DNA from: Neoceratodus forsteri
Lineage: Eukaryota > Chordata > Ceratodontiformes > Ceratodontidae
Length of the DNA: 64,000 bases
Assembly (NCBI GenBank): GCA_016271365.2
Contig: CM057453.1
Coordinates: 503,709,001-503,773,000 of the forward strand
Reading direction: 5' to 3'
This document shows positions 20,757-32,421 of this stretch, piece by piece (within the stretch, counting starts at the first letter, position 1; every line of letters starts with the position of its first letter). The position numbers were made by a program, and so were the translations under genes. The notes under the pieces were generated by a model. It was not told the DNA's origin. It worked only from the letters and a program-made list of their open reading frames with translations, and did not search any database.

Positions 20757-23737
20757 CCCAGACATAATGATATTAACTGAAACGTGGTTACATAAGGGAA
20801 TTTATCAGAAAGAAATTGATTTAGAGGATTATTATTCTCATAGACAAGACGGGGAGCCAGGGGGGAGGAATTTTGATGTATTTTAGATTAGCACTGGGAC
20901 ATTCTGAGATTATGTTTTCAGGGAAAATAGAAGGCATAGAATGCATTTTGGTTAAACTACAAACCCAGGATTTAGTCGTGGGGGCTGTTTACTCTCCTCC
21001 TAAAGTGAAAATGTGTCATTTTGACAAATTTTGTCATGAAGTTGGAAAATATATTGGAAATAGGAAAGTTATCCTTATAGGTGACTTTAACGCCGCCTGG
21101 GGGGGGTTCCAGATGACACAAATTAGAAGGTTATATGCAGAGTTTACAGCTAATTCAGGTAATTAAATCTCCTACAAGAAAAAGTTCACTTGACAGCTGT
21201 GGAAATATCTTGGACTTGATATTTGTTTCTCCAAATGTGCAAATAAGCCATGTTCAGGTTTGCGGCCCAAATTTGGGAGAGCATCATGTTATCCAGTGTA
21301 AAATACAGATGGACCTAGAACATAAGGTTTTGCCTAGGAATCCTGATATTTATGGGAGGAGCTATGCTAAATTTAATAACCTGCAGTTTAGAAATTACCT
21401 AGCCGTCATGCCCTGGTATAGGGTATTTTTAATTCCAGACCTTGACATGGCTGTTGAGGAGTTTACAGAAATGTTTCTGCAAGTTAGTGATAAATTTGCC
21501 CTTTTTCAAAAAAGGACTAAACAAAACAATAATAATTTACCCTGGTTACAACTAATATTAGCAAGTTAATTCGACGAAAAAAACAGCTTTGGAAAAAAGT
21601 TAATAAATCATTGGATCCAGAAATATGGATACAACTTAAAAAAATTAGAAACAGGGTTACTACAGAGATTAGGAACTCAAAGGCTTATTATTACAAACAA
21701 AAAATAAAAGAAACTGGGATCCTAGAAACTATTGGTCTTTGATAAAAAGTCTTACTAATCCAATTAAACAACATTTGAAAATTCAGATAAAAGAAAATGG
21801 GGTGTTACAACAAACAGATGTTTCTGCAAATTTATTAAATAGTTATTTTGTTAACTTGCCTGATTTAGCAATTCTACGAATTAAAGATGAAAAAAAGAAA
21901 CAAAGGTAACAATAGAAGGAAAGCAAAACAAAAACATACCAGAGTTTAGGTTTCGCTAGGCTACTGTAACTGAAATCTTTGAGATCCTAAAGAACTTGCA
22001 AATAAAAAAAGGACCAGTGGTATAGATGGCATTGAAAATAGGCTATTGAGAGAATCAGCATTAGAAATTTCCCCAGTAATCCAGCGTATAGTAAATTGGA
22101 GTCTATGTGAGGGAATTTTTCCCCAAAGTTGGAAAACAGCTAAAGTCATACCAATTGTAAAAGGTAGTGATCTTACAGATCCCACTAACTATCGACCAAT
22201 AGCTTTGCTTTCAACTGTCTCAAAGGTTTTGGAGACAATAGTGCACAGTCAGCTGATGGGATACTTAGAAGAGTATGAAAAGTTAACTATCTACCAATAT
22301 GGTTTTAGGAGAGGCAGGTCCACGGCAAACGCGCTAGTGGACTTCTTGGATACAGTGGCTACCCCTTTGGGGTTGGCGAGGTCCGCTGGCGTGGTGTACG
22401 TAGACCTGTCAAAAGCTTTTGATCTGGTAGACCATAACATTTTGATGGGTAAGTTAAAAAAATATAGGTTTAACAAATGAAACTTGCCAGTGGTTTAGTT
22501 TGTATTTAAAGGGTAGAACACAGGTAGTGGCAGTAAACGGATTTGAGTCGAATATATTACTGACTATCCGTGGTGTGCCCCAGGGCTCAATCCTGGGGCC
22601 ACTACTGTTTATTATTTATATAAATGATCTCCCAGATTTTGTGAGGCACTCCTGTATCCGCCTTTATGCAGATGACACAGTGCTGGTGGCTGAGGGGGGC
22701 AGTCCTAGCAAAGTGGAATTTAAACTGCAGCAAGATTTCTTGACAGTGCAGGAGTGCTTCACATCTCTGGGTTTGATCACAAATTATAAAAAAACACAAA
22801 CTATGTTATTTGGAACTAAGCAATCTAAAGCAAAAAAACAGGGTTTACAAATAATGTCCTTGGAAGGGAAATGTTTGATTCAGACTGCCACCTATAAATA
22901 TTTGGAGGTTTACATAGATCAGCACTTGAGTTTTGATTATCATGTTTCAGATTTGGTAAAAAGAGTAAATGGTCGCATTGGGGCAGCAAGAAGGTTCTCA
23001 ATGAGTACAACTAAATCTGTACATTTAACAACTGCAAGTCAGCTTATTCTGCCAATAATCGATTATGGAAGTCATATTTACAGACACTCTAGTAAGCAGC
23101 AGCTAGAAAAACATCATCTTTATAACAGATTGGCAAGATTTGTATTGAGGTGCAGTTATAACACCCATCATTGTACAATGTACAATAAGTTGGATTGGAA
23201 ATCACTTGATCTGAAGCATTAACTACACTTGGACTAATTTAGTTTGGAGTATGCTTAGAAATAAAACACCCCAGCACTTGGTACAGAAGATTTAAAGATA
23301 TAAACACAGTTTAAATTTAAGGAAAAATGGGGTTAGGGACTTGATACAGCCTAGGATAATAAACAATTTTGGTAAAATGACCTATGAAAATAGTGTAGCT
23401 AGTACATGGAATTCATTTCCCTCGGATTTAAGAAATTTATAACTTTCGAAACTTAGTTTTAAAACAAAGATTGGACAGCATTTTAGTCTCAAATGTGAGT
23501 GTAACTGAATATTTTGTATAGTCCTTTTTGTTTTAGTAATAACTTATTACATATGTCATAATTGTGTGTTTATACTGTTGACTGTATGATTTATAAGGTA
23601 TGTTCCTAAGTCTATTGTTATCTGTGGAAACTTGAAATTTGTATAAAATGTTTACTGCACAGGTACACCTTGTCAATAGGGCATCAACTGTACTAATGGT
23701 GTTATACTGTATAAATACAATTTTTACTACTACTAGC
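20757..23737 (+). pseudogene. Nested jockey-superfamily LINE, ORF2
   Basis: Endonuclease: ISETPDIMILTETWLHKG (20744 on), VVGAVYSPPK, KVILIGDFNAAWGG (about 21065-21105), GNILDLIFVSPNVQISHVQ, LGEHHVIQCKIQ. Reverse transcriptase: AKVIPIVKGSDLTDPTNYR (22140), YQYGFRRGRSTANALVDFLD, VVYVDLSKAFDLVDHN, GVPQGSILGPLLF and RLYADDTVLV (22660). It ends with an ACTACTACTA stretch at about 23725 and disrupts the minus-strand L2. Frameshifts and stops lie at about 20884, 21560, 22478 and 23220. It has a reading frame in better condition than its L2 host, as a younger insertion would. Clade between L2, Rex1 and Kiri types was not settled. Confidence 0.85.
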
Positions 23738-24030
23738 TCAGAAATCACCCCACTTACCTTTTCCATCGTCACTGGTCTAAACTCGCCCCACAACAGCTGA
23801 GTGCATCTATGGTGTTTAGGCTCACGGGGGCGATCGTCCCGCTCGAATAGAAGATACCTGTCCAAGAAGAACTGAGCAAAATCCTTGCATTTATTGAGTT
23901 AAAAGACTTTCATGGACTTCAGACAGATCAGATGAAGTAGCCTATCTACAGTCCAAAAAAGCAGAGCTGGTCAATTCCTCCTGGCAGCAATCTCCCTAGA
24001 CAGAAAAACTGCCTTCTTTTGGGTGATTGC
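23738..24030 (-). pseudogene. L2 LINE, segment between endonuclease and RT
   Basis: It resumes the L2 sequence interrupted at 20756. GCTCAGAAATCACCCCACTT at 23737 matches the stretch at 20258 in the other L2 copy. On the minus strand it encodes HHRCTQLLWGEFRPVTMEK and VSGVISEL. Confidence 0.75.
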
Positions 24031-24099
24031 CCTTCAATATTCATCATCATAAATTCTCAAAGCCAGTCTGTCCTCCTGGAATCTGGATCTCCTACAACA

Positions 24100-24295
24100 A
24101 TGCTCCAACCTTTGTCCCTTTGCTTTCAAACATAAGAGTGAAAGAAATAAGTGCCTTAGCTTTGACTTGAACTGAGGCCGCCTGGAATTCCATTTTGGTT
24201 GTGCTACCAGCTGTGCCACCAAGGCAACTGGAAACTGGGATGTCCTGAGGCACGTTACTGTTTCTCTAAAGCACAATCTGGTGCTGCACAGATAA
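24100..24295 (-). mobile_element. tRNA-like SINE copy 1
   Basis: On the minus strand: GACATCCCAGTTTCCAGTTG, then a tRNA-like TGGCACAGCTGGTAGCACAA (A box), CAGTTCAAGTCAAAG (B box) and TTATTTCTTTCACTC. Homologous to the units at 24360 and 24500. Confidence 0.75.
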
Positions 24296-24329
24296 TTACA
24301 TTTTCAATCACAAGGGTGCGGTATGCACA

Positions 24330-24510
24330 TTTGTGGAACCCAAACAAACAAGAGAGAAAGAAATAAGTGCCTTAGCTGGGACTTGAGCCTGTACTGTCCA
24401 GATTACCATTCCGGTTGTGCTACCAGCTATGCCATCAAGAGAATTGAGACAATGGAATGTCCCAGGCTACCTCTTTCTCTAATGTATAATCTGTGCTGCA
24501 CAGATAATTT
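24330..24510 (-). mobile_element. tRNA-like SINE copy 2
   Basis: Same orientation as copy 1. It has GGCATAGCTGGTAGCACAAC, CAGGCTCAAGTCCCAGC and CTTATTTCTTTCTCTC. Like copy 1 it is preceded by a segment containing ATTATCTGTGCAGCAC, so the unit may extend into that part. Confidence 0.75.
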
Positions 24511-24700
24511 CCCCTTATTTGCACTGCCTGTGCATTGGAAAAAAGAGTAAGGTGCCTTGGGACATCCCAGTTTCCAGTTGCCTTCGTGGCACAACTGGTA
24601 GTGCAACCAGAAGGGTATTCTAGCCGACCGGGGTTCAAGTCCTGGCTAAAGCGTTTATTTCTTTCTCTCTTCTGTTTGTGTCTGCCCCTTCATTCAACTC
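24510..24700 (+). mobile_element. tRNA-like SINE copy 3
   Basis: Opposite orientation to copies 1 and 2. TGGGACATCCCAGTTTCCAG, GTGGCACAACTGGTAGTGCA (A box), GGGGTTCAAGTCCTGGC (B box) and TTTATTTCTTTCTCTC. The tRNA-like block is the best preserved of the three, but flanks and tail show it is a SINE and not a tRNA gene. Confidence 0.78.
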
Positions 24701-24879
24701 CATTAGCTCACTGTTGCACCATGGCAAGCCACAACGTGAGGCAAGGTGGCATATACAGGTAGATGCCACATGATCAAGAGCCGCTGTGCTAGCCCTATTA
24801 TAAGCCCACCACAGCCTTTTCCATTCTCATGGTGGATGCTTCTATCACACCTGAGATGTACAGTACTGCATCAGGTCCT

Positions 24880-25570
24880 TCTGGCTATAGCCCTCTTAAA
24901 GAATAGTACCAGACCATCTCCACTAAGGATGGACTACAAGGAAAGGAGAATCTGATAGTGTAGTGATCCAACCAACTGACTGGATCAATTTCAAGACCAT
25001 CTACCTCAAGACCCAGGGAAAAGACCAAGTCCAAGGCATGGCCATGTTGGTGAGTCACAAAAGTAACAACTTGTGCCAGGTCCAGGGACTCCATCAGCTG
25101 GAGGCAATCTTGTCCAAAGTGTGAGGGTTCATCATCAACCCAGGCACTGAAATCACCCAGAATTTGCCATCTAGGTGACTCCAACACACTATCAGTGATG
25201 AACTCCATGATTTCCTGAAGGAAACCCCCATTGCACTCTGGAGGATAGTACACAAGAAGGATCCTACAGCCTGCACCTGCACCCTCACGAGTGACTATAC
25301 ATTCAAGTGACAAGCTATCTCCCACTGGATGCACCACCAAGTTCCACTCATATCTGAAACAATTATCCCCCAACCCCCACCCGTGATCCTTCCTCTGGCA
25401 ATGAATCACAGAGAATCCGGATGGGATGGCTGCCTCTAACACTGGGACTGCTATCATCATCTAGCCAGGTGATGCAAGCCGTATCGACCAAGGAATTACA
25501 AATCCAATCCACTATAATAGTGATCTTATTCCTCATTGATCTGGCATTATATCACACTTCCCAAACAGTA
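24880..25570 (-). pseudogene. L2-clade LINE endonuclease
   Basis: Minus-strand frames give NARSMRNKITIIVDW (start of the domain), FSVIHCQRKDHGWG, ECIVTREGAGAG, LLVYYPPECN, WQILGDFSAWVDD, QLMESLDLAQVVTFVTHQHG, HALDLVFSLGLEV and WLDHYTIRFSF. This is the apurinic-type endonuclease order of L2. The usual GDFN is GDFS and the usual SDH motif near the end is LDH, so active-site residues are altered. It belongs to the L2 at 18985-20756. Confidence 0.85.
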
Positions 25571-27295
25571 TGAGTAGAGGTGACAGACCTCTCAGCTATC
25601 TGCTTACTAGGTCAGGTAGAAGCCCCGAGTATGGGAATTAAACAAGTCTGGCCTCTCTATTTCCCATTTCATCCAAGGACATCTGGTTCTCAGAGTCCAA
25701 ATGGCGCTTTCTCCATCAGTTCTCCCAGAACCCAACATCTTGCTTCCGTGCTATCCCCACCTCCCTGCACCATCGATATGTAGCAACCGGGTGGGGTCTC
25801 AAAAGGGAGACATATCATGGAGAAGGGACTGGGAGTAGCTGAGCCTTGGGATCACTGCCCTATACACATCCCAGCGATAATAAAACCTTACAGTCCACAA
25901 TAAGTTTCTACAACCCCAATCCCCACAACCCTGCCACAGTACCCATCAACCACAATCCCTTTACACATGCCACTAATTGTACACTACTAATTTACCTCAT
26001 CATCCATATCCACACATAAACAGAAACCTACCCAATCACTACAGACACCACTAAACCCAACTGTACATACCCCCAGCCACTCCAACAGTAACATCAGATA
26101 CAACACTCAATAAATGCTTGAGTCCAGTGTAAAGAAACAGTCCTGTAGCAGGTAATGCAAATCAATTCCAAACAAAGGTCAAGACAGCTGAACTTTTTAA
26201 ACGGTGACCAAACCAGTATAGGAGCTGTTTGTTTGCTCCCACCAGGCAGGCAGTCACCAATAGCTGCAGTTAATAATGTTGTGGACTGCGACCTGAAAAG
26301 TCCTACCCTTGGCTCTCTTCTCACCAGAGTTTGTCCAACAACCACCAGTGTTACAGCTTACTCCAGTACTGCCACCACTGGAAAGGCCTTATGAGTTGCA
26401 GAAAGTCAAAGGCCAACAACAGCAAAAAGATGTAAGAAAAACTGAGCCTGAGGCTCTCTCGCAGCCTTTGACCCTGGGTAGCCTGCACCACTTCTAGAGA
26501 CTCCAGCACCAGCTCTATGACTGTCTCCCACAACATCTCTGCTGGATCTTTTCCTGGATCTAATGATCCTCAGCCTTTGTCATGCTTCCAGCTCCTTCCC
26601 GGATCAGCGTAGATCTCTCACACCAGCTGACAAAAGGAGGGCCGGCCGCCCCAACTCCTCTCATCTGTGGCCTACTACCAGGCAACGCCAAACCACTGAT
26701 CTTAATCCAGCCACAAAAATGTGGTTAATAAGGCATAAGCTCAGTTTGGCTGCACTGGGACATGGTAAAGTTCGATTTGATACTTGCTGTTTGAGAGAGG
26801 CACAGGCAGCCTCTATGGTTCACCTCAACTGTTGCTTCTCCACTTTTGGTAACATGCTTCTCCAGCTGAAACAGACGTTTGGAGGAGTAGACAGAGAAAA
26901 CAGCACAAAATGCAGGCACCTGCCATACTATACATTGGATACACTGGAATACTATAAAATAACAGACTATACTCTCCTAAGCTAACTCACTTCCCCACTG
27001 ATTAACCCTATAAACAATCCCATTACTACCCTACTAGAAACACTCAAATAAAACTGCAGTAACTCCTTTCAGTGCTGCTGAGTCCAAGATAAGATTTTTC
27101 TTAAAATACTGGAGTTCAAACAAATGGCAGGGGCAACAAAATATGCTTGTCTACCTTAGCTCTACAAACTCAGTAACAGCCTACCCAGCTTAGTGATCAT
27201 CTTGTTGAGGTAAGTGTCCTGGGAACCTGCCCAATCTTTGCCCAAAACTATTTTTTCTTCTACTACTAAGATGCACATATCTAGCTGTTACCTTT
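25571..27295. other. No gene recognised
   Basis: No coding homology seen. The left part may be 5' UTR or ORF1 of the minus-strand L2, being directly upstream of its endonuclease, but nothing confirms it. Confidence 0.45.
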
Positions 27296-27410
27296 TATTT
27301 ATTATTTATTTAAAACTGGTAACCAAGAAAGGCACACTGAGCCAAGACTCGTTCCCATGTGTGAGAAAGGGAGCAGGGAGACAAAAACAATTAGTCGCCG
27401 CAGTAATGTT
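27296..27410 (-). mobile_element. LINE 3' tail fragment
   Basis: An AT-rich (ATTT)n run followed by ACTGGTAACCAAGAAAGGCA and CACTGAGCC, the same arrangement as at 16071 and 11612. No coding part. Confidence 0.45.
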
Positions 27411-29285
27411 TCAGGAGGCAGTATAGCGCAGTGCTTTAAAGTGCAACTATCGCGCTCTTTACATTACACCCCCTCCCAAGAAGCACAAAGAACCCTTATC
27501 TGCCCCCAAATCCAAACCATGTAGAAATTTATTTTTTCGGTGCCCCGGTTAAGGAATTGAAGGGATCATATTTTTGTTCCGAGGAGCCTCGCAGCATGGA
27601 TCCCTTCCACTTCCTTGTAGCTCTGCAGAGTGCACTCTGCCCCCGCGCTACCATGTTTTGTGACATCAGTATATGAGGAATGCAGCGGCACGCGCCTATA
27701 GATATGAATGGGGGCTGCTTTTTAAAGTTAAATTTCAGTACTTTAAATGACCATTCAGAATAAATGATGGCCACCGCTTCTGACACGTGGACAGCCAGTT
27801 CTGAGTACACTATGATATTTTTTGTAATACAAAAATGTGTTATGGACTGTCTCTCGTGACAGATGCCAAGATAGCATGTGAGTTGACATACACACACCCA
27901 GGTTTTAGATACAAGGTGTTACCTGGAAGGCCAGAAGCTAATTACAGCTAGAACAGGCCTTAATCAAAGATCTCCTATTTATCTAAGTTAATTATAGCTG
28001 TAGTTGCTAAGAGGGAAATCATAAACTTTTATGGCATTTAGGGGAAGAGTGTAGGTTATATGGCGCCTTGGTGCGAAATCATAAATGCTTTGATATCTGT
28101 GTGAGAGAGGATACTGCTTATAGATGAAAGGAAATTTACAGACTTGACTGGGGAAGTCACATGGGGAAAGGAGTTTCTGCTGATGTAACTTTAATTATCT
28201 TACCTTCTAATATGATAAAATATCCTGGGTGTATGATTTTTAATAAACAGAGGAGGAGCTAAGTGACCTCACACAAAGGGGTTGGCAAAGACAGTTTTTT
28301 TAAACAGATTCTGTTTTCCTTCAGGGCCACTTTTATCTACACTCTGACAAAGAAACATCTTTGAGCACTTTAAGCAGGTATCTAGAGAGAGAGAGAGAGA
28401 GAGAGAAATCTAAGTACTGTAGTAGGAATTGCACTGTTAAACCCTTGTTCTTTTAAAAGATTGTATGGTTCTTGTGATATATAGTTCTGTATTTTATGTT
28501 GTACATATTTTGTATCTATTTTAGTAAAACTCTATTTTTAGAGTCTACTTGGTCTGGCTTTGAATTTCTTTCTTTAACAAGTGAAGTATATATGGTTAAA
28601 GCAGACACTGTGCATAAGCGCGAATGGTGGTACCAAACTGGAAAAAGGTAAGAGTAATCTGAGTTTTTAAGGGTTAATTTCAGTACACCTGGTTAGGTGC
28701 CCGTAGGCAAAGATATCTGGCCCCCCGAAGACAGAATTATCTGAGCCTGTGCATTGGTTACGCAGCAAGAGGTTCACAGTTTGAATCCCTCCAGAACTGA
28801 GACCAAAGGTTGCTTCGAACCCACAAAACAGACAGGAGGGTTACCCTGTTTCTGTTAACTGTTCACAAGACTGCGCTCGGAGGTTGGCACTTTGGGAGTA
28901 GAGGGCTGACCTGCTGAGTGGATTTGTGACACCGCTTAACTAACAAGGATCTTAGTGTGTCTCTCCTGGTAAAAAAAAAAATGTTTCTTCTCAGGGATCC
29001 ATCAATGATGCTTTTCAGTCAGTATCATCCCACCAGAGTGTGATGCTCCAGAGATAGAACTTTGTGCTCATTTTAAAACTTAGAATATAAGTTCAAACTC
29101 TGCACTGTGGTCACACTCCTACTAGTGTTCTAAGGTCAGACTTGTTTCTATAGTTAAGGGAGCTGTGATCACTAAGACTAGCTAAATGACTACCACAGTT
29201 ACATTTAAAAAAAAAATATTAAAATTTTGAAAATATTAAACCAATTGAAAACAGACAACATGGAACATTTAACTGACCACATTCT
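27411..29285. other. No gene; possible solo LTR
   Basis: About 27410-27870 has a perfect 16-bp palindrome (GCAGAGTGCACTCTGC, 27625-27640) but no clear family. About 27900-28620 resembles an LTR in composition, and CGCGAATGGTGGTACCAAAC at about 28620 could be a primer-binding region. No paired copy or target duplication was found. Confidence 0.3.
28384..28407. repeat. (GA)n microsatellite
   Basis: Pure AG dinucleotides, about 12 units, in the LTR-like stretch. Confidence 0.95.
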
Positions 29286-31505
29286 AACAGTTTAGTTTAG
29301 TTTAGTTTATTAGTCTAGGAATTAATACCTTTGAGCCAGGGCTCTTTCACAAAGGTTCCACGTCACAAAGGACATTTAACAAAGCACGATACACATTACA
29401 GGTAAAACCAGACAGGAAAGTTACATCATAAATTTGCTATTAACAGTTTAAGGCAGTAACGTTTTTAAGTTTCATAGAAAAACAAGCTATAACAGGTTCA
29501 AGCGAGTAGACAATTTCGAGGTTAAGGGAACTTCCAGGAGAGGGTGATCATTAGGTGCCAAAAGGAGGCTAAGAGGAGGGAAAGGTGGTGAGCGGGAGAG
29601 TAGAGAGAGGAGACAGGAAAAAAGGGGGAGTGAGTTTGGGTGGGAGACAGGAAGTAGTAGAGGTACCAGAGGGTTCATTAGTCAGGAGGAAGAGGCCTCA
29701 GATGTGAGGATGGACATGAGAGTAGTAGTCTTTATCTAGCGCAGTCACAGTTGCTAGTGGTGGTGAGGTGGGCATAGAGCATGGATTTGAAAGCTTCAGG
29801 CGAGGTTGAGGATAGAGTAGGTGGACTAAGTGCATTGAACCATGTCGGGCCCTGTATGCGAAAGATCTTTGTCCCTGTGCAGTCCGCATCTCGAACCAGG
29901 AAAGGTTGGTGTTCAGATCTGGTGGAGGGTCGTGAGCCAGGATTCAGTCGGAGTAGGTTTTGAATACATAATGGAGTCAGTCCCAAGATAGATTTTTTTG
30001 CCAATGTGCAGGTGAGATAAATAAGACGATTTGACAGGTTCAACCAGCCTGATTCATAGTACAGATCACACGTGTGAGTCAGTCTTTGAGCCCCCGTGAG
30101 GAGCCAGCAGGCCTTATTTAGAGTGATTGAGATACGCCTTAGAGCAGTGGAGGTAGCTGAGCCATAAATAATAAGGCCATAGTCAATGACTGAGATTATG
30201 GAACTCTGTATAGCTATTCTCAATGCCGCTTGATTTAGAAATTGATGGTTACGGAATAGTATTCCAAGGCGTTGGTTCACTGTTTTCGCAGTGTTGTCAA
30301 TGCGGGTTGCAAAGGTGAGCCCTTGGTCAAAAGTGATGCCAAGGTATTTGAAAGTATTTACTTGGTCCAGTGTAATTCCCGCAGAAGTTTGTATGGTGAG
30401 TGCAGTATGCCTATTTTTGTTTTGGTGATTGGAGAAGAGCATGGCTTTTGTTTTATTGTGGTTTAGCACAAGTTTACTATCCAGGAACCACCTTTCAACA
30501 CTAGAGAAAGCAAGTTGCAGGCTTTTTCGTAGGGAGTTTGGATCCTTGTGGTAAGAGAGAATTACAGCATCATCAACGTATAAGATTATTTTCTCCTGGC
30601 AGATATCTGGGAGGGAGTTAAGGAACAGGCTAAAGAGGAGCGTCCAAGAATTGATCCTGTGGTACACCCGAGAGAACTGGTTTGAAGTCGGAGAGTTCAT
30701 TAGAGATTTTTACAGCCTGTGACTGATTGGACAGGTAACTTTTTACCCAAGCACAAGGACCTTCGGCCAGGCCTAGGCTAGAAAGTAGGGAGGTAAGTAG
30801 GCCATGATGGACTGTGTCGCAAGCTTTTGTAAGATCGATAAAGACTGCACCTGTTTGGCACCCTTTGTCCAGGGCTGAGTGGACTTCTCCAGAGAAATCA
30901 AGTAAGGCTGCTGTTATACTATGTCCTTTCCTAAAGCCATGCTGTTGATTACAGAGTAGATTGTATTTGTCCAGGTAATCAGAGAGTTGGTCTGCCACTA
31001 TTCATTCAAGTGCTTTGGAGAGGGAAGGGAGTATTGATATTGGTCGATAGTTTCCTGTTGAGGTTTTGTCCCCCCCCTTTGTGCACTGGCATAACTATGG
31101 CAGATTTCCATTTGTTGGGAAATTGACTTTGGCAAAGTGACAGATTAAGAATTTTTGCAAGGGGGTGAATTACTTCATCCAGGGTGAGAGACAGGATTTT
31201 TAGATCTAGCGTGTCACTAGTTGTTCTGGATTTGGAGCAGGCCTTTCTTATGTACTTCTGTGCTTCGTGCACTTTGATTTTCTTGAAGTAAAATTGTGGT
31301 TTGTCACGAGGGGTGTTTTGTGATACTAGGCTAAGCACAGGTAAGTCCGAGAAGAAATCTGGGGGGAGGACCCCACTAAGGTTGCCGAGGAACTGCAAGA
31401 AGGAATGCTTGAGCAACCTTAAGATAAGAACTGAATCTTATGTGAACCTGTTTTCAGGTCCTGGAAAGGGAGACAGGGTCAGGGTTTGTAAATCTCATTG
31501 ATGGA
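29286..31505 (-). pseudogene. Jockey-superfamily LINE, RT and 3' end
   Basis: The 3' tail on the minus strand is a (CTAAA)n repeat at 29290-29310. Reading from 31440: FYFKKIKVHEAQKYIRKACS, NKWKSAIVMPVHKGGG (31130), NQQHGFRKGHSITAALLDFS (30930), AVFIDLTKACDTVHHGLL and VLSGVPQ. Then come ILYVDDAVILS (30580; YVDD rather than the usual YADD), FKYLGITFDQGLTF and SVIDYGLIIYG. The 322-residue frame at 30700-29732 is open to the C-terminus. Breaks occur at about 31010 and 30640. The endonuclease is missing (5' truncation). Clade not resolved. Confidence 0.85.
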
Positions 31506-31509
31506 TACC

Positions 31510-31975
31510 TGAGAAAGAACAACAATACCATGGTGAATATTTTTCTTCATCAAACAGGAGTCTATCAATTATGCTTTACAATGAGCAGACTCTCTAGCAG
31601 TACCTTGGAAGGATGGGTCCAGAACCTATTCAGGAAAAAAGTTCTGCAAGACAGTGGTTCCAGAAACTGGCATCCCTCTTGGACTGTACGTCCAGACAAC
31701 AGTGCTTTGTGAAGGTGTGCACTGTTACCCAGGTAGCTACTTCACATATGTCTAGAAGGGACGTGCCCCTTGTAGCTGCCACAGAAGCAGATATGCCTCT
31801 TTTAGAATGTGTGCTCACGCCTCTGGGGGTATCTTACCAGCTTTTATTACAGCAGAACTGTATGCAGGAGCCTATCCAATGAAAAAGTTCTCCTAGCTGC
31901 TAGCTTACGTTTGCCCACCCTCTCCACAGGTGACAAAAAGCTATGTGCCCTGGGACCTGATGGTGGAGTTTTCCT
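31510..31975 (-). mobile_element. DIRS fragment (DIRS D), recombinase C-terminus and internal region
   Basis: The minus strand encodes ISASVAATRGTSLLDICEVA and VTVHTFTKHCCLDVQSK, the tyrosine-recombinase C-terminus with the catalytic Tyr position replaced by Cys (HYSLD becomes HCCLD). STHSKRG stands for the HSTRG box. The sequence at 31510-31560 parallels the internal complementary region of DIRS B (AACAACAATACCATGGTGAA), so this is the same subfamily. Only about 470 bp remain. Confidence 0.8.
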
Positions 31976-32199
31976 GGTGGTGTGGAGTTCTGCTTGGGTA
32001 GACAGATTGTTTCTGAATTTGTAAGATACAGATTATTAACAATGGAGTACAGAACATTCTGTTTGATTAATATTTATTTTTCAACATGCTAAAACTATTA
32101 AAACTTATTACAGCCCTGTTTACAAAGTTGCCCTGCTAGTGTTACAAATGAGGTATATAAACTTAGTGGGGGAACCAGGATCCTAGGTGACAGGTTTAA
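31976..32199. other. No gene recognised
   Basis: AT-rich sequence with no feature supported. Confidence 0.5.
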
Positions 32200-32421
32200 A
32201 TGCTTCACTGGCAAGCATTTAAACTAGCCAAGGGGGGAGGCACTGAAAAGAAGCAGGGTAATCCCAGCCTCCCCCCACAAAACACAGTAGTTAGAGAGGT
32301 AAACACCAAGGTAGAGAAGACAGTAGGGAGCAGGACAGGGGTAAATGCAGAAAAAGGCAGTAAGGACAGGGATGGGGCTGAAAGGGGTAAGGCCATAAAA
32401 AAAATAAATGGAAGGTGATGA
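32200..32421 (+). mobile_element. CR1 fragment from upstream of the endonuclease
   Basis: The frame reads KLAKGGGTEKKQGNPSLPPQ followed by a Lys/Arg/Glu-rich stretch. The same pattern (GGG, Gln-Gly, Pro-Pro-Gln, then charged residues) lies just before the endonuclease of CR1-1 at 13040-13250. Confidence 0.45.

Noticed and set aside
24560..24650. Possible tRNA gene
   Set aside because: A- and B-box-like sequences occur, but three diverged copies share the same non-tRNA tail, so they are SINEs.
27625..27640. Perfect 16-bp palindrome
   Set aside because: Isolated; no terminal repeats or second copy to make it part of a transposon or a terminator.
27529..27897. A 122-codon minus-strand frame that could be a MANBA exon or other gene
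   Set aside because: No resemblance to beta-mannosidase or a known domain, and no flanking splice signals that I could support.
28620..28660. Primer-binding site and solo LTR
   Set aside because: No matched LTR ends, target duplication or gag sequence; kept only as a low-confidence note.
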